From: Pseudomonas viridiflava
GTDB lineage: Bacteria > Pseudomonadota > Gammaproteobacteria > Pseudomonadales > Pseudomonadaceae
DNA: 64,000 nt
Assembly (NCBI RefSeq): GCF_900585905.1
Contig: NZ_UTVH01000010.1
Span: forward strand, 62,001-126,000
Direction of reading: 5' to 3'
A program made the translations under genes and the position numbers. Numbering within the stretch: position 1 is the stretch's first letter; every line of letters begins with the position of its first letter. Below, piece after piece: positions 44,852 to 54,998 of this stretch. The notes under the pieces were generated by a model. That model had not been told where the DNA came from, did no database searches, and worked only from the letters and a program-made list of their open reading frames with translations.

Positions 44852-46459
44852 TCACGCCAGGGCTGGCAGGCCGAGCTCTTTTAGGAACGCATTGTGTGTT
44901 TTCCGAGCGTTCTGAATGGTCTCTTCCAGTGCGGTCAGTTCGGAATTCACAGCTTGTAAGTCAATGTCTACTTCTGTGCTCGCCGTGCTGATGTAGCGAG
45001 AAATATTGAGGTTGTAGTCGTTTTTCTCTATTTCCTCCATTGCCACTCGGCGAGCATAGCGGGATTCTTCCCTCCGGAACTGGTAAGTCTCTATGATCTT
45101 TGCGATGTTCTCATCAGTGAGTTGGTTCTGGCGCTTACCTTTAACGAACTGCTCAGCGGCGTTGATGAACAGCACATCGTCCGGTTGTTTGCATTTTTTG
45201 AGCACGAGGATACAAACTGGGATACCAGTTGAATAAAAAAGGTTGGATGGCAAGCCAATCACGGTGTCAATGTGGCCGTCCCTTAGCAGCTTGGTGCGGA
45301 TGCGCTCTTCAACACCCCCTCGGAACAGCACACCGTGGGGGAGGATGATGGCCATGACGCCCTCGTCCTTCAAGAAATGAAAGCCGTGCAGGAGAAATGC
45401 AAAGTCGGCAGCTGATTTAGGTGCCAGACCGTGGTTTTTGAAGCGAACGTCGTCGGCAAGGGACTCGGTGGGTGTCCAGCGGTAGCTAAAAGGCGGATTG
45501 GCGACGATAGCATCGAAGGCGGGTTTTTTTGCGGGATTCAACTCGCGCAAGATGTCCCAGTCGTTGGTCAAGGTGTCGCCATGGTAGATATCGAACTCGG
45601 TATCCTTCACTCCGTGCAGCAACATATTCATGCGGGCCAAGTTGTACGTAGTGATGTTCTTTTCTTGACCGTAGATCTTGCCAATCCCATGCGGCCCCAT
45701 GCGCTTGCGCACGTTTAGCAACAGCGAACCGGAGCCGCAGGCGAAGTCCATTACGCTCTCCAGACGCCGCTTAACTCCCACCTCGGGGTTCTGGCTGTCA
45801 AGAGTGACGATCGTGGAAAGTATGTCGGAGATTTGCTGGGGAGTGTAGAACTCGCCAGCCTTCTTACCTGAGCCGGCAGCGAATTGGCCGATGAGATATT
45901 CGTAGGCATCACCCAATGCGTCGATGTTCGGGGAGAATTCCCCCAGACCTTCGGCTATTTTCTGGATGATAGTACAGAGCTTGGCGTTGCACTCCGTGTA
46001 GTTCTTGCCCAGCTTAGGGGAGCTCAGGTCAATTTCTGAGAACAGGCCTTGAAAGGCGCTCTCGAACGACTCAGTTTCGATGTACTTGAAACCCGCTTGT
46101 AGCGTATTAAGAAGCTCACCGTTCTGGGTGCGGGCCATATTGGCAATGCTATTCCACAGATGCAGCGGCAGGATGACGTAATGCACTTTGCGGCGCATTT
46201 GCTTTTCAAATTCGGTGATATCGTCCGGATTGTTCGCGTACCAGACGGCTAGGGGTACCCGACGGTCATCGCCTTCAACTACGGGGTAATCCTTGCCTAG
46301 CTCCTTCTCCGCCGCGGCCTCATAGTTATCTGACAAATATCGCAGGAAGAGAAAGGACAGCATGTAGTCACGGAAATCATCCGCATCCATGGCGCCGCGT
46401 AACTGGTTGGCGATTGCCCAGAGGGTCTTGCCTAGTTGTGTTTTGCTGGAGTCGTTCAT
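44852..46459 (-). CDS. hsdM: Type I restriction-modification methyltransferase HsdM
   Basis: A 535-aa adenine-N6 methyltransferase subunit. The N-terminal HsdM_N region (LGKTLWAIANQLRGAMDADDFRDYML) precedes the AdoMet motif FACGSG (239-244) and the catalytic motif NPPF (321-324). With HsdS it methylates the recognition site; with HsdR it cuts unmodified DNA. Its ATG overlaps the PrrC-like gene's stop by 4 bp. It is the last gene of the four-gene operon hsdR-hsdS-prrC-like-hsdM. Confidence 0.95.
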   Translation of the reverse strand: MNDSSKTQLGKTLWAIANQLRGAMDADDFRDYMLSFLFLRYLSDNYEAAAEKELGKDYPVVEGDDRRVPLAVWYANNPDDITEFEKQMRRKVHYVILPLHLWNSIANMARTQNGELLNTLQAGFKYIETESFESAFQGLFSEIDLSSPKLGKNYTECNAKLCTIIQKIAEGLGEFSPNIDALGDAYEYLIGQFAAGSGKKAGEFYTPQQISDILSTIVTLDSQNPEVGVKRRLESVMDFACGSGSLLLNVRKRMGPHGIGKIYGQEKNITTYNLARMNMLLHGVKDTEFDIYHGDTLTNDWDILRELNPAKKPAFDAIVANPPFSYRWTPTESLADDVRFKNHGLAPKSAADFAFLLHGFHFLKDEGVMAIILPHGVLFRGGVEERIRTKLLRDGHIDTVIGLPSNLFYSTGIPVCILVLKKCKQPDDVLFINAAEQFVKGKRQNQLTDENIAKIIETYQFRREESRYARRVAMEEIEKNDYNLNISRYISTASTEVDIDLQAVNSELTALEETIQNARKTHNAFLKELGLPALA

Positions 46460-47583
46460 CTTGGAGGCTCGATAGTCGGGATCGGTGCTGGCATCGTCGT
46501 AGGCTGCTCTAAAATGTCGGGCAGAGCGAAGCGGTAGCGATTCAGAAACGCACTGAGGATTTGCCGGAAAAGATCTTTGGTGTCATCCACCATATCCATC
46601 GGTTGATAGATGGCATATTTGCCGTGACTCAGCAGATTCAGCGCTCGGGAGTAAAGCACCTCATCTTCCACGCCATGAATACAGGCAGAAAAATCATCAT
46701 ATCCGAAGAAGGTCGCGGTTTTCTCCATGATGCTGCGCAGCATGTTGAAGTGATAGGTATAGAGTTTACCATCCGCAGCGGCCTTGTGAATTTCAGCAAG
46801 CGTTGCGACATGATGGAAAAACGGGGTGTCATCGGTTGCCCGCAACGTGTAGGTAGCACCGGAGTCGGGGCGATGAAGAAAATATTTTTTGTGCGGGGCC
46901 TTCTTCAATTCATTGCACAAGACATTGAAGAAGAGAGCGTGATGGGAAGATAGAACTACCTTCCAGCGTTCTCTACCTCTACGGAGTAGTTTCGCCAAAT
47001 CGCTCGCCACGGCAATTGCATTGTTATCGTCCAGAGACGATATGGGGTCGTCGACATAGAGGTACTTCACCCAAGCATAAGACTCGGCACCATCAATCAC
47101 TCGTTCGCAAATGGCCATGAACAAGCACCATATGAAAATATTCTCTTCTCCACGGGATACTTTGATGTTATTAACCTCATTTTTACGGAAGCTAATGGTC
47201 CATCTGTCATAGTCGATATCGAAAAGAAAATCCGCATAGCGGCCTAGGTAGTCCCCGATACTTACTTCTAGCGCCAAGTCTTTGAGACCATCGAAGAATT
47301 TGGAGTCAGCATTTAAACGTAAGAGCCGTTCGCTGTCCTTATCCAGGTCGTTGTCCCACGAGAAAAGATCCTCAGTAAAGGCGTTAAAATAAAGTGTGTC
47401 TGGGAAACCCTTGTTTTTACGCTTTCCCGCATCTTTAAACTCCATAGATAGCCGAGTTTTGCCTGTCCCATTGTAGGCATAGATAAGTACGAAGTCCTGA
47501 TTGCCCCCAGTCAGGTCATCCCGCAGTCGGGTGACTAGTTTCCCAATGTTTGCAAACACATGAATTTTTTGCTTTCCACTCAT
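46456..47583 (-). CDS. PrrC-like anticodon nuclease linked to the type I R-M system
   Basis: A 375-aa ABC-type ATPase with a HEPN-like nuclease end. Walker A NGTGKT (38-43), signature VSRGEE (142-147), Walker B YLYVDDPISSLDD (174-186) and switch His in LSSHHALFF are intact. The C-terminal part has Arg283-x3-Glu287 (LRSIME) and His320 (LLSHGKY), the spacing of the PrrC catalytic Arg-Glu-His set (320/324/356 in E. coli). PrrC cuts tRNA-Lys when a phage disables its partner type I enzyme. Position between hsdS and hsdM with 4-bp overlaps on both sides fits that role. Another RloC-like target is possible. Confidence 0.75.
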   Translation of the reverse strand: MSGKQKIHVFANIGKLVTRLRDDLTGGNQDFVLIYAYNGTGKTRLSMEFKDAGKRKNKGFPDTLYFNAFTEDLFSWDNDLDKDSERLLRLNADSKFFDGLKDLALEVSIGDYLGRYADFLFDIDYDRWTISFRKNEVNNIKVSRGEENIFIWCLFMAICERVIDGAESYAWVKYLYVDDPISSLDDNNAIAVASDLAKLLRRGRERWKVVLSSHHALFFNVLCNELKKAPHKKYFLHRPDSGATYTLRATDDTPFFHHVATLAEIHKAAADGKLYTYHFNMLRSIMEKTATFFGYDDFSACIHGVEDEVLYSRALNLLSHGKYAIYQPMDMVDDTKDLFRQILSAFLNRYRFALPDILEQPTTMPAPIPTIEPPR

Positions 47584-48881
47584 GCCTCCACCTCGGAATT
47601 GGGAAAAAGTTGCTGCATCAGCCCTTTTTTGTGTCTTTTTAGAGCCTCAATTTTTTGGATTTGGGCAGCGATAAGATCGTCAAGGGAGATGAGGCAGTCT
47701 GCGATGCGCTGTTGCTCGGGTAGAGATGGGACCGGCACGTGTAAGCTTTTAAAATATGGCAGACCAATAGTTTTGATAGTGCTGCCCATAGCGATTCTTT
47801 CGAAGACAGGTTTCATTTTCTGAAGGAGGTAATACAAGAACCAATTCGAGAGAAGATGACGATGGCAGGTCCAAACAATGAAGTGCTGACTAACGGCCAT
47901 CGGCACGTTCATGACCGCACTTTTGCCGACACCTGCGTCTCGGCTGATGAGGACCGAGCCTGCTGGGTGTAGAACAGCCGAAGATTTTTTGATACCCAGC
48001 TCAGAAAGTTCTATTTTCGTGCTTGAAATAAGTCCGCAATCCAAACGATTTGAGTCAGCGAGAGATACCCATTTTACGCCTCCATCGTAATATTCAGGCA
48101 TGTTTTTACTGGGGGTATGGCCAGAGCCTCTTTTGGCCAAATCTTCAAGCTTTTCCAACTCCCAATGTGACGCTTTTTTAAATTCTGGGAAGCGCAAGAG
48201 GGGTTGGGTTTTACCTTCGCGGGGAAGAAGCTGTTGCATCAGTCCTTTTTTATGAGATTTGAGCGATTCTAACTTAGCGGCTTCCGCCCCGATTAGCATC
48301 TGTACCGAGTTTAGAAACTCGGCGATTTTTTTCTGCTCGAGCGGGTCGCGAGGTAAGTAAATGCCATTAGAAAGGAAAACCTGATTTGTGATCTGAATGG
48401 TATTCTTAGCACCTTTCTGCGTTATAGGAGCTAAATAGTTTTTAGTTCTAATGGGAGATTCAAAATAGGCATCAAGGATGTATCCTATCCACGAAGTCTC
48501 AGGAGAAAACACACCGTAAAGAGGTGATACAATCACCTCAAAGCCAAGATGGTTGTGCTTCACCACGCCAAATGGAAACTCTCCAGTTGGACTTTTGGTA
48601 TAGATGATATCGTGTGGTTTTACGAGGTTGTATTTGGAGGTGTCTGCAGCAGCGAAACTTCTGCCGAGGTGCTCTTTTTGATTGATAACACCCTTGTGAA
48701 CGGAAACGGAATGCACTTCGTATTTACCACCACCCTTCAGTCCGTGCTCAGTTAGCACATCCTTAAGTAGTGTCTTTTTCCACCCCTCCGAACCACGAAA
48801 TTCCGGAAAGCGTAACCTTGGTATCATTAGTGTAGATTGGCCGGTTTTGTCGTGTTTTGGGATTTTTTTGTTATTACTCAT
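47580..48881 (-). CDS. hsdS: Type I restriction specificity subunit HsdS
   Basis: A 433-aa protein with two target-recognition domains and two copies of the conserved spacer: SHKKGLMQQLLPREGKTQPLLRF in the middle and RHKKGLMQQLFPNSE at the end. The second domain has the common GGVKWVSLADSN segment. Start at 48881 overlaps the hsdR stop by 8 bp (ATGAGTAA); a longer in-frame reading to 48917 lies within hsdR. It overlaps the PrrC-like gene by 4 bp. Confidence 0.92.
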   Translation of the reverse strand: MSNNKKIPKHDKTGQSTLMIPRLRFPEFRGSEGWKKTLLKDVLTEHGLKGGGKYEVHSVSVHKGVINQKEHLGRSFAAADTSKYNLVKPHDIIYTKSPTGEFPFGVVKHNHLGFEVIVSPLYGVFSPETSWIGYILDAYFESPIRTKNYLAPITQKGAKNTIQITNQVFLSNGIYLPRDPLEQKKIAEFLNSVQMLIGAEAAKLESLKSHKKGLMQQLLPREGKTQPLLRFPEFKKASHWELEKLEDLAKRGSGHTPSKNMPEYYDGGVKWVSLADSNRLDCGLISSTKIELSELGIKKSSAVLHPAGSVLISRDAGVGKSAVMNVPMAVSQHFIVWTCHRHLLSNWFLYYLLQKMKPVFERIAMGSTIKTIGLPYFKSLHVPVPSLPEQQRIADCLISLDDLIAAQIQKIEALKRHKKGLMQQLFPNSEVEA

Positions 48882-51879
48882 ACGCGCTGAGTCCTGAAAT
48901 TTCGCGGCCCTGGGCACGTTTGGTTAGTAGAGGGTGCAGGTCGTCCATCAGAGCGAGTTCTGCCTGGGTGCGGGCTTTCCAGCCGAGGTCGCGCGCGACC
49001 ATAAGGTCGCTGAGCTGTTCACCGTCAAAGATCATTCGTTGGAGAATGCTATCCACAAAACCTTGCAGGGCGATAGGATCTAGGTTGTGTTTGCTTGCGA
49101 TAGTGGAGATTTCAACGGCATCTTTTTCTTTTTTGAAGCAAATGTAACCGTCCCTAATTTTTGTCTCACTTAAACCCTCCCCAGCTTTGAGGGTGGCGAT
49201 GTACGCGGCAATGTCTTCGCGCTCGTTCATGAACTTCGCATCGGCTTGAATAAGGCCAATGAGCTGCTCACGGCTCATCTTCTGTTTGCCCGGTTCCTGC
49301 TGCGAGAAGCGGGACATGAGCCCCACAATATAATCGTAGTCAATGACGGCAGACGCGAAGAGGACGAACTCGAAATCGAGCTGGTCCACAGCATCCTCTT
49401 TGGTATCGGTGCCTTTACCGCCATTGCCCTGCTGACCCTTGAGGCGCTGGGCCGTTTCCAGATACGCCCCGCGAAATCCGAGGAGGTTTTCCTTGGGAAG
49501 GATTTGCTCAATAACGACTGCGTTTTCCTCGGTGAGGTCAGTGTATTGGTCAAGCTGAGTTTTGAGGCGCTGCACTTCCTTGAAGTGGCTAATAAACGCA
49601 ACACGGGCTTCGTCGCCCTTAAGATTAGACACGGCCTCGGGGGAGCAAGCAAGGCCCTGTGAATGCATAAAGTCGTCCAGCTTCTGCACAGCAGTGTGAA
49701 GTTTTTCGATAACTACTGGTGCCTTGTCTACCAGCCAGATTTCGCGTGCCTGCGGGTTAGACTTTTCGCCGGAGAACAGCGTGATGGCGGCATCTACAGC
49801 TTCTTGCTGCTGACGGAAGTCGAGGATGTTGCCGTAGGGCTTGGTTCCGTTAAGTACCCGATTGGTGCGCGAGAAAGCTTGGATCAAGCCATGGTGCTTG
49901 AGGTTTTTGTCCACATAGAGCGTGTTCAGGTATTTGGAATCAAAGCCGGTGAGTAGCATATCTACCACTATGGTGATGTCGATTTTCTGCATATGCGGGT
50001 GATCGGATTTTGGCCACTGCTGGTCTTTGATACGTTTTTGCACGTCTTGATAGTAAAGGTCGAACTCGGTGATGCTGGTATTGGTGCCAAAGCGGGCGTT
50101 GTAATCGGCCATGATTGCCTTGAGCGCCGCTTTCTTGCCCTCAGGGTCCTCTTCGTTGTCCTGTTTTTCCTGCGGTAGGTCCTCCTGAATCTGTTTTACA
50201 TCGGCATTGCCTTCAGCGGGAGGCGAAAACACGCACGCGATGTTAAGCGGCGTGAAATCGGGGTCGGCAAGCTGCTTGACTTTTTGCAGCTCGGCAAAGA
50301 GATGGTGGTATTCAATAGCGTCGTTGATGCTAGCGGTGGCCAGAATAGCGTTGAAGCGGCGTTGGCCTGTGGCGATGTCGTGCTTAGCCAGAATGGCCTC
50401 AATGACTGCTCGCTTGGCTAGCCCTTCTCCAGGCTTGGGTATTTTTTTGCCTTCTGGTTTAAAGTAATCGATATGGAAGCGCAGGACGTTTGCATCTTCA
50501 ATGGCGTGGGTGATGGTGTAGGCATGCAAGCGCTTCTGAAAAAGCTCCTCAGTAGTCTGGTACGAGGCCTGCTGGTCTTCCACTTTCACGCGGGAAGCGT
50601 TGTCTTCAAATATAGGCGTGCCGGTGAACCCAAAGAGCTGAGCCTTTGGGAAGAAGGCTTTGATCGCCTTGTGATTCTCGCCAAACTGGGAGCGGTGGCA
50701 TTCGTCGAAGATAAAGACAATCCGCTTATCGCGTAGCGGTGCCAACTGCTCTTTGTAGGTCGGCTGATCGTTTTTTTTGCGCTGCTTGTTGCGCTTGCTG
50801 TTCTCATCTAGGGCGAGGCCGAGCTTCTGAATGGTGGTGACGATTACCTTGTCCGCGTAGTCCTCGGAAAGTAGGCGGCGCACGAGCGCGCCAGTATTGG
50901 TGTTCTCCTCAACACAGCCTTCCTGAAACCTATTGAATTCCTCACGGGTCTGTCGGTCGAGGTCTTTGCGGTCCACAACAAAGAGGCACTTCTCAACGTC
51001 GGGGTTGTCCTTGAGCAAGGTTGAAGCCTTGAAGGAAGTGAGCGTCTTTCCGCTGCCGGTGGTATGCCATATGTAGCCGTTTCCGCAGTTTTGTTGGATG
51101 CAGTCCACGATGGCTTTGACGGCATAGACTTGATAAGGGCGCATTATCATAAGTTTTTGCTCGCTAGCAATCAGCACCATGTAGCGGCTTAGCGTTTGGC
51201 CTAGAGTGCACTTGACGAGGAAGGTTTCAGCGAAGTTATCGATGTGGGTAATCTTCTTGTTCGTCTCGTCGGCAAACTGATAGATGGGTAGAAATCGCTC
51301 CTCGGCGTTAAACGCAAAGTGACGCGCATTGTTGTTGGCAAAGTACCAAGTCTCATTGCGGTTGCTGACGATGAACAGCTGAAGGAAGCTCAGCAATGTT
51401 TTGGTATAGCCGTTGCCGGGGTCGTTTTTATATTCAACGATCTGTTCCATGGCGCGGCGCGGACTGATTCCGAGCGTCTTCAGCTCCACTTGGACGCAAG
51501 GAATGCCGTTAATGAGAATGAGAACATCGTAACGGTGGTGGCTATTGTCGGTGTTAATGCGCAGCTGATTGATGACCTCAAATGTGTTTTTGCACCAGTC
51601 CTTGATGTTGACCAGTGTGTAGTTCAGCGGGGTGCCATCCTCGCGAGTGAAGGCATTTCGCTCGCGAAGGGTACGGGCGGCACCGAAAACGTCGGGGGTT
51701 ACGATCTCGTCGAGCAGGCGAGCAAACTCGCCCTCGCTGAGGCGCACACGGTTAAGGGCCTCGAATTTATCCCGAAAGTTACGATCCAGCGAGGCGCGGT
51801 CTGTGATATCAGGTCGATAGGTGTATTTGAGCTCAACTAGCTTGTCGATAAAGCTTTGTTCGATTTTTTGCTCAATCAT
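48874..51879 (-). CDS. hsdR: Type I restriction endonuclease subunit HsdR
   Basis: About 1000 residues. N-terminal nuclease domain with the PD-(D/E)xK pattern (VLILINGIPCVQVELKT), then a superfamily-2 translocase with Walker A TTGSGKT, DECH box (VFIFDECHRSQFG) and motif VI region (GLIQAFSRTNRVLNG). Start 51879 (MIEQKIEQSF) is the likely family start; the frame runs to 51984, and 51921 is an alternative. First gene of the R-M operon. Confidence 0.93.
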   Translation of the reverse strand: MIEQKIEQSFIDKLVELKYTYRPDITDRASLDRNFRDKFEALNRVRLSEGEFARLLDEIVTPDVFGAARTLRERNAFTREDGTPLNYTLVNIKDWCKNTFEVINQLRINTDNSHHRYDVLILINGIPCVQVELKTLGISPRRAMEQIVEYKNDPGNGYTKTLLSFLQLFIVSNRNETWYFANNNARHFAFNAEERFLPIYQFADETNKKITHIDNFAETFLVKCTLGQTLSRYMVLIASEQKLMIMRPYQVYAVKAIVDCIQQNCGNGYIWHTTGSGKTLTSFKASTLLKDNPDVEKCLFVVDRKDLDRQTREEFNRFQEGCVEENTNTGALVRRLLSEDYADKVIVTTIQKLGLALDENSKRNKQRKKNDQPTYKEQLAPLRDKRIVFIFDECHRSQFGENHKAIKAFFPKAQLFGFTGTPIFEDNASRVKVEDQQASYQTTEELFQKRLHAYTITHAIEDANVLRFHIDYFKPEGKKIPKPGEGLAKRAVIEAILAKHDIATGQRRFNAILATASINDAIEYHHLFAELQKVKQLADPDFTPLNIACVFSPPAEGNADVKQIQEDLPQEKQDNEEDPEGKKAALKAIMADYNARFGTNTSITEFDLYYQDVQKRIKDQQWPKSDHPHMQKIDITIVVDMLLTGFDSKYLNTLYVDKNLKHHGLIQAFSRTNRVLNGTKPYGNILDFRQQQEAVDAAITLFSGEKSNPQAREIWLVDKAPVVIEKLHTAVQKLDDFMHSQGLACSPEAVSNLKGDEARVAFISHFKEVQRLKTQLDQYTDLTEENAVVIEQILPKENLLGFRGAYLETAQRLKGQQGNGGKGTDTKEDAVDQLDFEFVLFASAVIDYDYIVGLMSRFSQQEPGKQKMSREQLIGLIQADAKFMNEREDIAAYIATLKAGEGLSETKIRDGYICFKKEKDAVEISTIASKHNLDPIALQGFVDSILQRMIFDGEQLSDLMVARDLGWKARTQAELALMDDLHPLLTKRAQGREISGLSAYE

Positions 51880-52136
51880 TTGTGGTGCTCTGCGCTCTTC
51901 GTATGGGGCGTAGTAAAACATGACTATTCTGAATTTCCACGTGCCACGTGGATAGGGCCTCGGATGAGCGGAGATACCTACCATTCTGCTGCAGTCGCTT
52001 CGTTGGCTGCCGGTGGGGTCTCGGTGCTGTCAGTACGGCATCTTATACGCCGAGCTGGACGCGTCTGTGCTCAAGCCGCGCTGTGGATACCCGGGCGCTT
52101 GGGAAGGCTATGCGGCTCCTGCCGTGGTCGCCTCCT

Positions 52137-52397
52137 TTATTCGTTTACGTTCTCATTGCTAAGGGCTCGTTCGAAGGATTTGGCGAAGCTTACAAGGTCA
52201 TTGCCCAAGACCTGACACAAATCACGAAGTTGAACCGTATCCAGCCGTCTTACCCCTCTCTCCACATCACTCATGAACGATTGCGGCCTCCCCAGCGCAG
52301 CAGAGCACTGGGCCTGGGTCATGCCTGATTCAACACGCATGCGCTTCAGCACCTCCAAAAAAATCACGTGCTCGCGTCGATAAATAGCCTTTGTCAT
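52137..52397 (-). CDS. XRE-family helix-turn-helix regulator
   Basis: An 86-aa protein with a classic Cro/CI helix-turn-helix (SGMTQAQCSAALGRPQSFMSDVERGVRRLDTVQLRDL). Small XRE proteins next to restriction operons often act as controller proteins; it is 258 bp upstream of hsdR on the same strand. Confidence 0.88.
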   Translation of the reverse strand: MTKAIYRREHVIFLEVLKRMRVESGMTQAQCSAALGRPQSFMSDVERGVRRLDTVQLRDLCQVLGNDLVSFAKSFERALSNENVNE

Positions 52398-52497
52398 AGC
52401 CGTGTCCGGGCAAGGTTCGGCTGATCACGCTATATCTGCTTTTGGGATATCTGATTTTCAGTTATTTTGTCTGTGCACGTTTGGTTTAGGAGGATGC

Positions 52498-53037
52498 ATG
52501 AGACTTATCTGGGAGTTGTTTCGCGTGGCATGGGCAGTAGGGTGTTTGCCGGTGGGTGCGCTTTTGCTAGTCGTGGTGGTTTTTTCTGGCTTCAACCTGA
52601 CATTCTTTCTGGGTTTGACCAGTAGCGAAGACCCAGCGATTCGGTGGATGTTCTGGGTCTTGGTTCTCTACCTCGTCGGGGGCGGATTGCTGTTCTTCCG
52701 AATCAACCAGAGCTATGCCGATAAGCTGAGAAAAATGGTTGCCGGCTATCAGGCTGAAGGGTTCCATCCGCAGGTAGAGGTGTTCGCTAAGATCAATGAC
52801 GCCTACGTTGGTGTCGACCTGCAATCGAAAAGGTTGCTGGCCTACCCCGTTGGTCAGGACGGTCATCTCTTCCGTTTGGATGAGATTCGCTCCTGGCGCA
52901 TCCTTCCAGTCGGCAAGAGCAACCATCGATTGGAGCTGTTGACGAGCGATTTGGCTATTCCGAAGTTCAGCCTCGCGCTTAGAACGACGGACGTGACCAA
53001 TACGGAGGCACGGCTGCATGCAATCTTCAGCACTTAA
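52498..53037 (+). CDS. Hypothetical two-helix membrane protein
   Basis: A 179-aa protein with two N-terminal membrane helices (about residues 8-35 and 48-68) and a cytoplasmic domain (YADKLRKMVAGYQAEGFHPQ... LRTTDVTNTEARLHAIF). Start at 52498 has AGGAGG just upstream. Function unknown. Confidence 0.7.
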   Translation: MRLIWELFRVAWAVGCLPVGALLLVVVVFSGFNLTFFLGLTSSEDPAIRWMFWVLVLYLVGGGLLFFRINQSYADKLRKMVAGYQAEGFHPQVEVFAKINDAYVGVDLQSKRLLAYPVGQDGHLFRLDEIRSWRILPVGKSNHRLELLTSDLAIPKFSLALRTTDVTNTEARLHAIFST

Positions 53038-53078
53038 CAGGTTGATGGAGCTTTCACTTACCCGTTCGGAGTAGCCCG

Positions 53079-53327
53079 ATGACAGACGTAACTAAAGGCA
53101 GTGTTTGGCAGATAGATATCGCTCAACTGAAGCAAGCCAACGCTACTATGCGTTTGGCCAATCAAGCGCTGGCCTCTGACGATGTTGCCGTCCTATCCAC
53201 TCTCGGTTTTTCGCTCGCTCACATTCGAGAGCTAAGACGCAAAGGCGGCTTCAGAACCTCTTCCATTGCGCAGAACACACGAATGATCAATTGCCTACAA
53301 CAAAGGGAATCTGCCCATGCTGATTAA
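53079..53327 (+). CDS. Small hypothetical island protein
   Basis: An 82-aa soluble protein (MTDVTKGSVWQIDIAQLKQAN...), mostly helical. Its stop overlaps the next gene's start by 11 bp, indicating coupled translation. No family recognised. Confidence 0.6.
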   Translation: MTDVTKGSVWQIDIAQLKQANATMRLANQALASDDVAVLSTLGFSLAHIRELRRKGGFRTSSIAQNTRMINCLQQRESAHAD

Positions 53328-53625
53328 CCACACGCCATTGAGAATCGCTTCCGGCATCCTGGCGGCTACGACCATCGATTCTGTCCGCCGATCCACTTCG
53401 TATCATGCATGCGGCTGGCAGATTCTTGATCGCTGGGCGTTTAATTCTCCCGAACGACTTCGGGCACTTGAGGTGCAAGGTGAGCTGCTGCTTCTAGGGC
53501 GGTTGCTTGAACAGCAAATTGTCGAGCACAACGCGCTCATTTCGCCCCTCGGATTGGCCCAGCGGAGGCAAGGGCTGGCGGATCATGAGGTTCTTGCGCT
53601 GGGGGGCATCTCTACCGAGTTGTGA
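53317..53625 (+). CDS. Small hypothetical island protein
   Basis: A 102-aa protein (MLINHTPLRIASGILAATTIDS...) with a Leu-rich helical segment (LEVQGELLLLGRLLEQQIVEHNALI). Overlaps the preceding gene by 11 bp. No family recognised. Confidence 0.6.
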   Translation: MLINHTPLRIASGILAATTIDSVRRSTSYHACGWQILDRWAFNSPERLRALEVQGELLLLGRLLEQQIVEHNALISPLGLAQRRQGLADHEVLALGGISTEL

Positions 53626-54233
53626 TCCATCGTCGGGAGCGGATTCCGCCAAAATTTTCCGGCCAATGAGTGTAGTGGGGTCTCGGGGCTTGCCCTGAGC
53701 AGGTACGGTAGGCAAAGCAAGGGAGTGAAACGACTGCCGCGTTGCCGGTTGTACGTACGCCATTCATGGCGGGAGTACAAACCCTACCCTGTCCCAGTTC
53801 TTATCCACCAAATGGTTGCAGCCGTTGTGGACGATTTTGGTCAGAAAAGTTGTCTGTACGTAGGTGCTGGATTTCTTGGTCCTTGATGAATAAAAGCATC
53901 GTTGGGGATGGGGCAGGGGAATCGTCCAATGACTCGATCAACACGAGACTCAGACGCCATCTGCTCAACAAAATTGATGATCGAAATATTTTGCGAAGCG
54001 AGTACGGTAACTTTCAAAAAACACCGCAATACGACGCCGCACGAAGCAGGGCTTTGGCTGTGATGGTGTCATTATTTTGAGGTATGCGGGTTTGCCGTTG
54101 GTGACTGTGCGTGCATCGCTCGGATAAGAAGAGAAAAACATCTGGCAGCACAGAGAAAGGTAGATCTGGTGATGCTGAGGGAGGCATGTGGTAGGCAAAT
54201 CTAGGCACGTCATCCACAACTGGAGGAAACGCT
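53626..54233. other. Intergenic region of the island
   Basis: About 600 bp without a supportable gene. An imperfect palindrome (TTGTACGTACGCC ... GGCGGGAGTACAA) spans about 53749-53780 and could be a regulator or replication site. Confidence 0.4.
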
Positions 54234-54425
54234 ATGAGTGAAAGCTGGCTGAGGAAAATGTGGTCGCTTGCACTGCGACGGAAATCTGTAGGCGCGATGA
54301 ACGGTGGTAAGCCGCTTACCAGGTGCGGAACCCTCATGGTCTATGCGGGAGAGCTCAAGCTGATACCTGAGCTCATTCCCGAGTCAAAGCCTGCAAGACC
54401 CTGCACGCTGCCCGATTCAGATTGA
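54234..54425 (+). CDS. Possible 63-aa island protein
   Basis: Starts MSESWLRKMWSLALRRKS, basic then Pro-rich. The main support is a strong ribosome site (CTGGAGGAAACGCT) before the ATG; no homologue recognised. Confidence 0.45.
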   Translation: MSESWLRKMWSLALRRKSVGAMNGGKPLTRCGTLMVYAGELKLIPELIPESKPARPCTLPDSD

Positions 54426-54511
54426 GTGCAGCATCTCAGGGCGGCTAAACGCATGTCAGTAAAAGTGGAACGCCTTAACTGATACGCACTTCGGGTAGCC
54501 GGTGCGCAGGG

Positions 54512-54784
54512 CTAGCTGCTCAGACTGCCTTCCTGATCAAACAGAGCTCTGGCAGAGGGGCCATAGGTCGCGATTACATTCTCGATGGTATCCGGGTCGT
54601 TACAGTTCAAACTGCGGGTCAGGTCGAAGAGGGTGTTCCGCTCTGCTTTCCACTGGCTGATGATTTCAGCATTCGGCTGGGCTTTCTTCCTCTCGTAGAA
54701 AATCGACTCAGAACGGAGCGCTATTAAGCAACCCAATGCGTCCTGAGCGATTTCCAGTCTATGAGCATCTGATGGTTGGATCAT
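54512..54784 (-). CDS. Small hypothetical island protein
   Basis: A 90-aa helical protein (MIQPSDAHRLEIAQDALGCL...). AGGAGGTCTCAACG precedes the ATG at 54784, which is preferred over the longer reading to 54910. Function unknown. Confidence 0.6.
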   Translation of the reverse strand: MIQPSDAHRLEIAQDALGCLIALRSESIFYERKKAQPNAEIISQWKAERNTLFDLTRSLNCNDPDTIENVIATYGPSARALFDQEGSLSS

Positions 54785-54998
54785 CGTTGAGACCTCCTGC
54801 GGATCGTTTTCATGGCTTGGCGCGTTCCTAGATCTTGTCGGATTTCGAGCAGTTATAGCATTCCGACTGATATGGTTTTTTCTCTTCTTGTATGAGTGAC
54901 TCTGTGTCACCTCAAATCAGGTTACACATGTCACACAGTCACCTGAAGTGAGCGCATACATGCCACCCTGTCACGTGACTGACGGCCCTGTGTATAAC

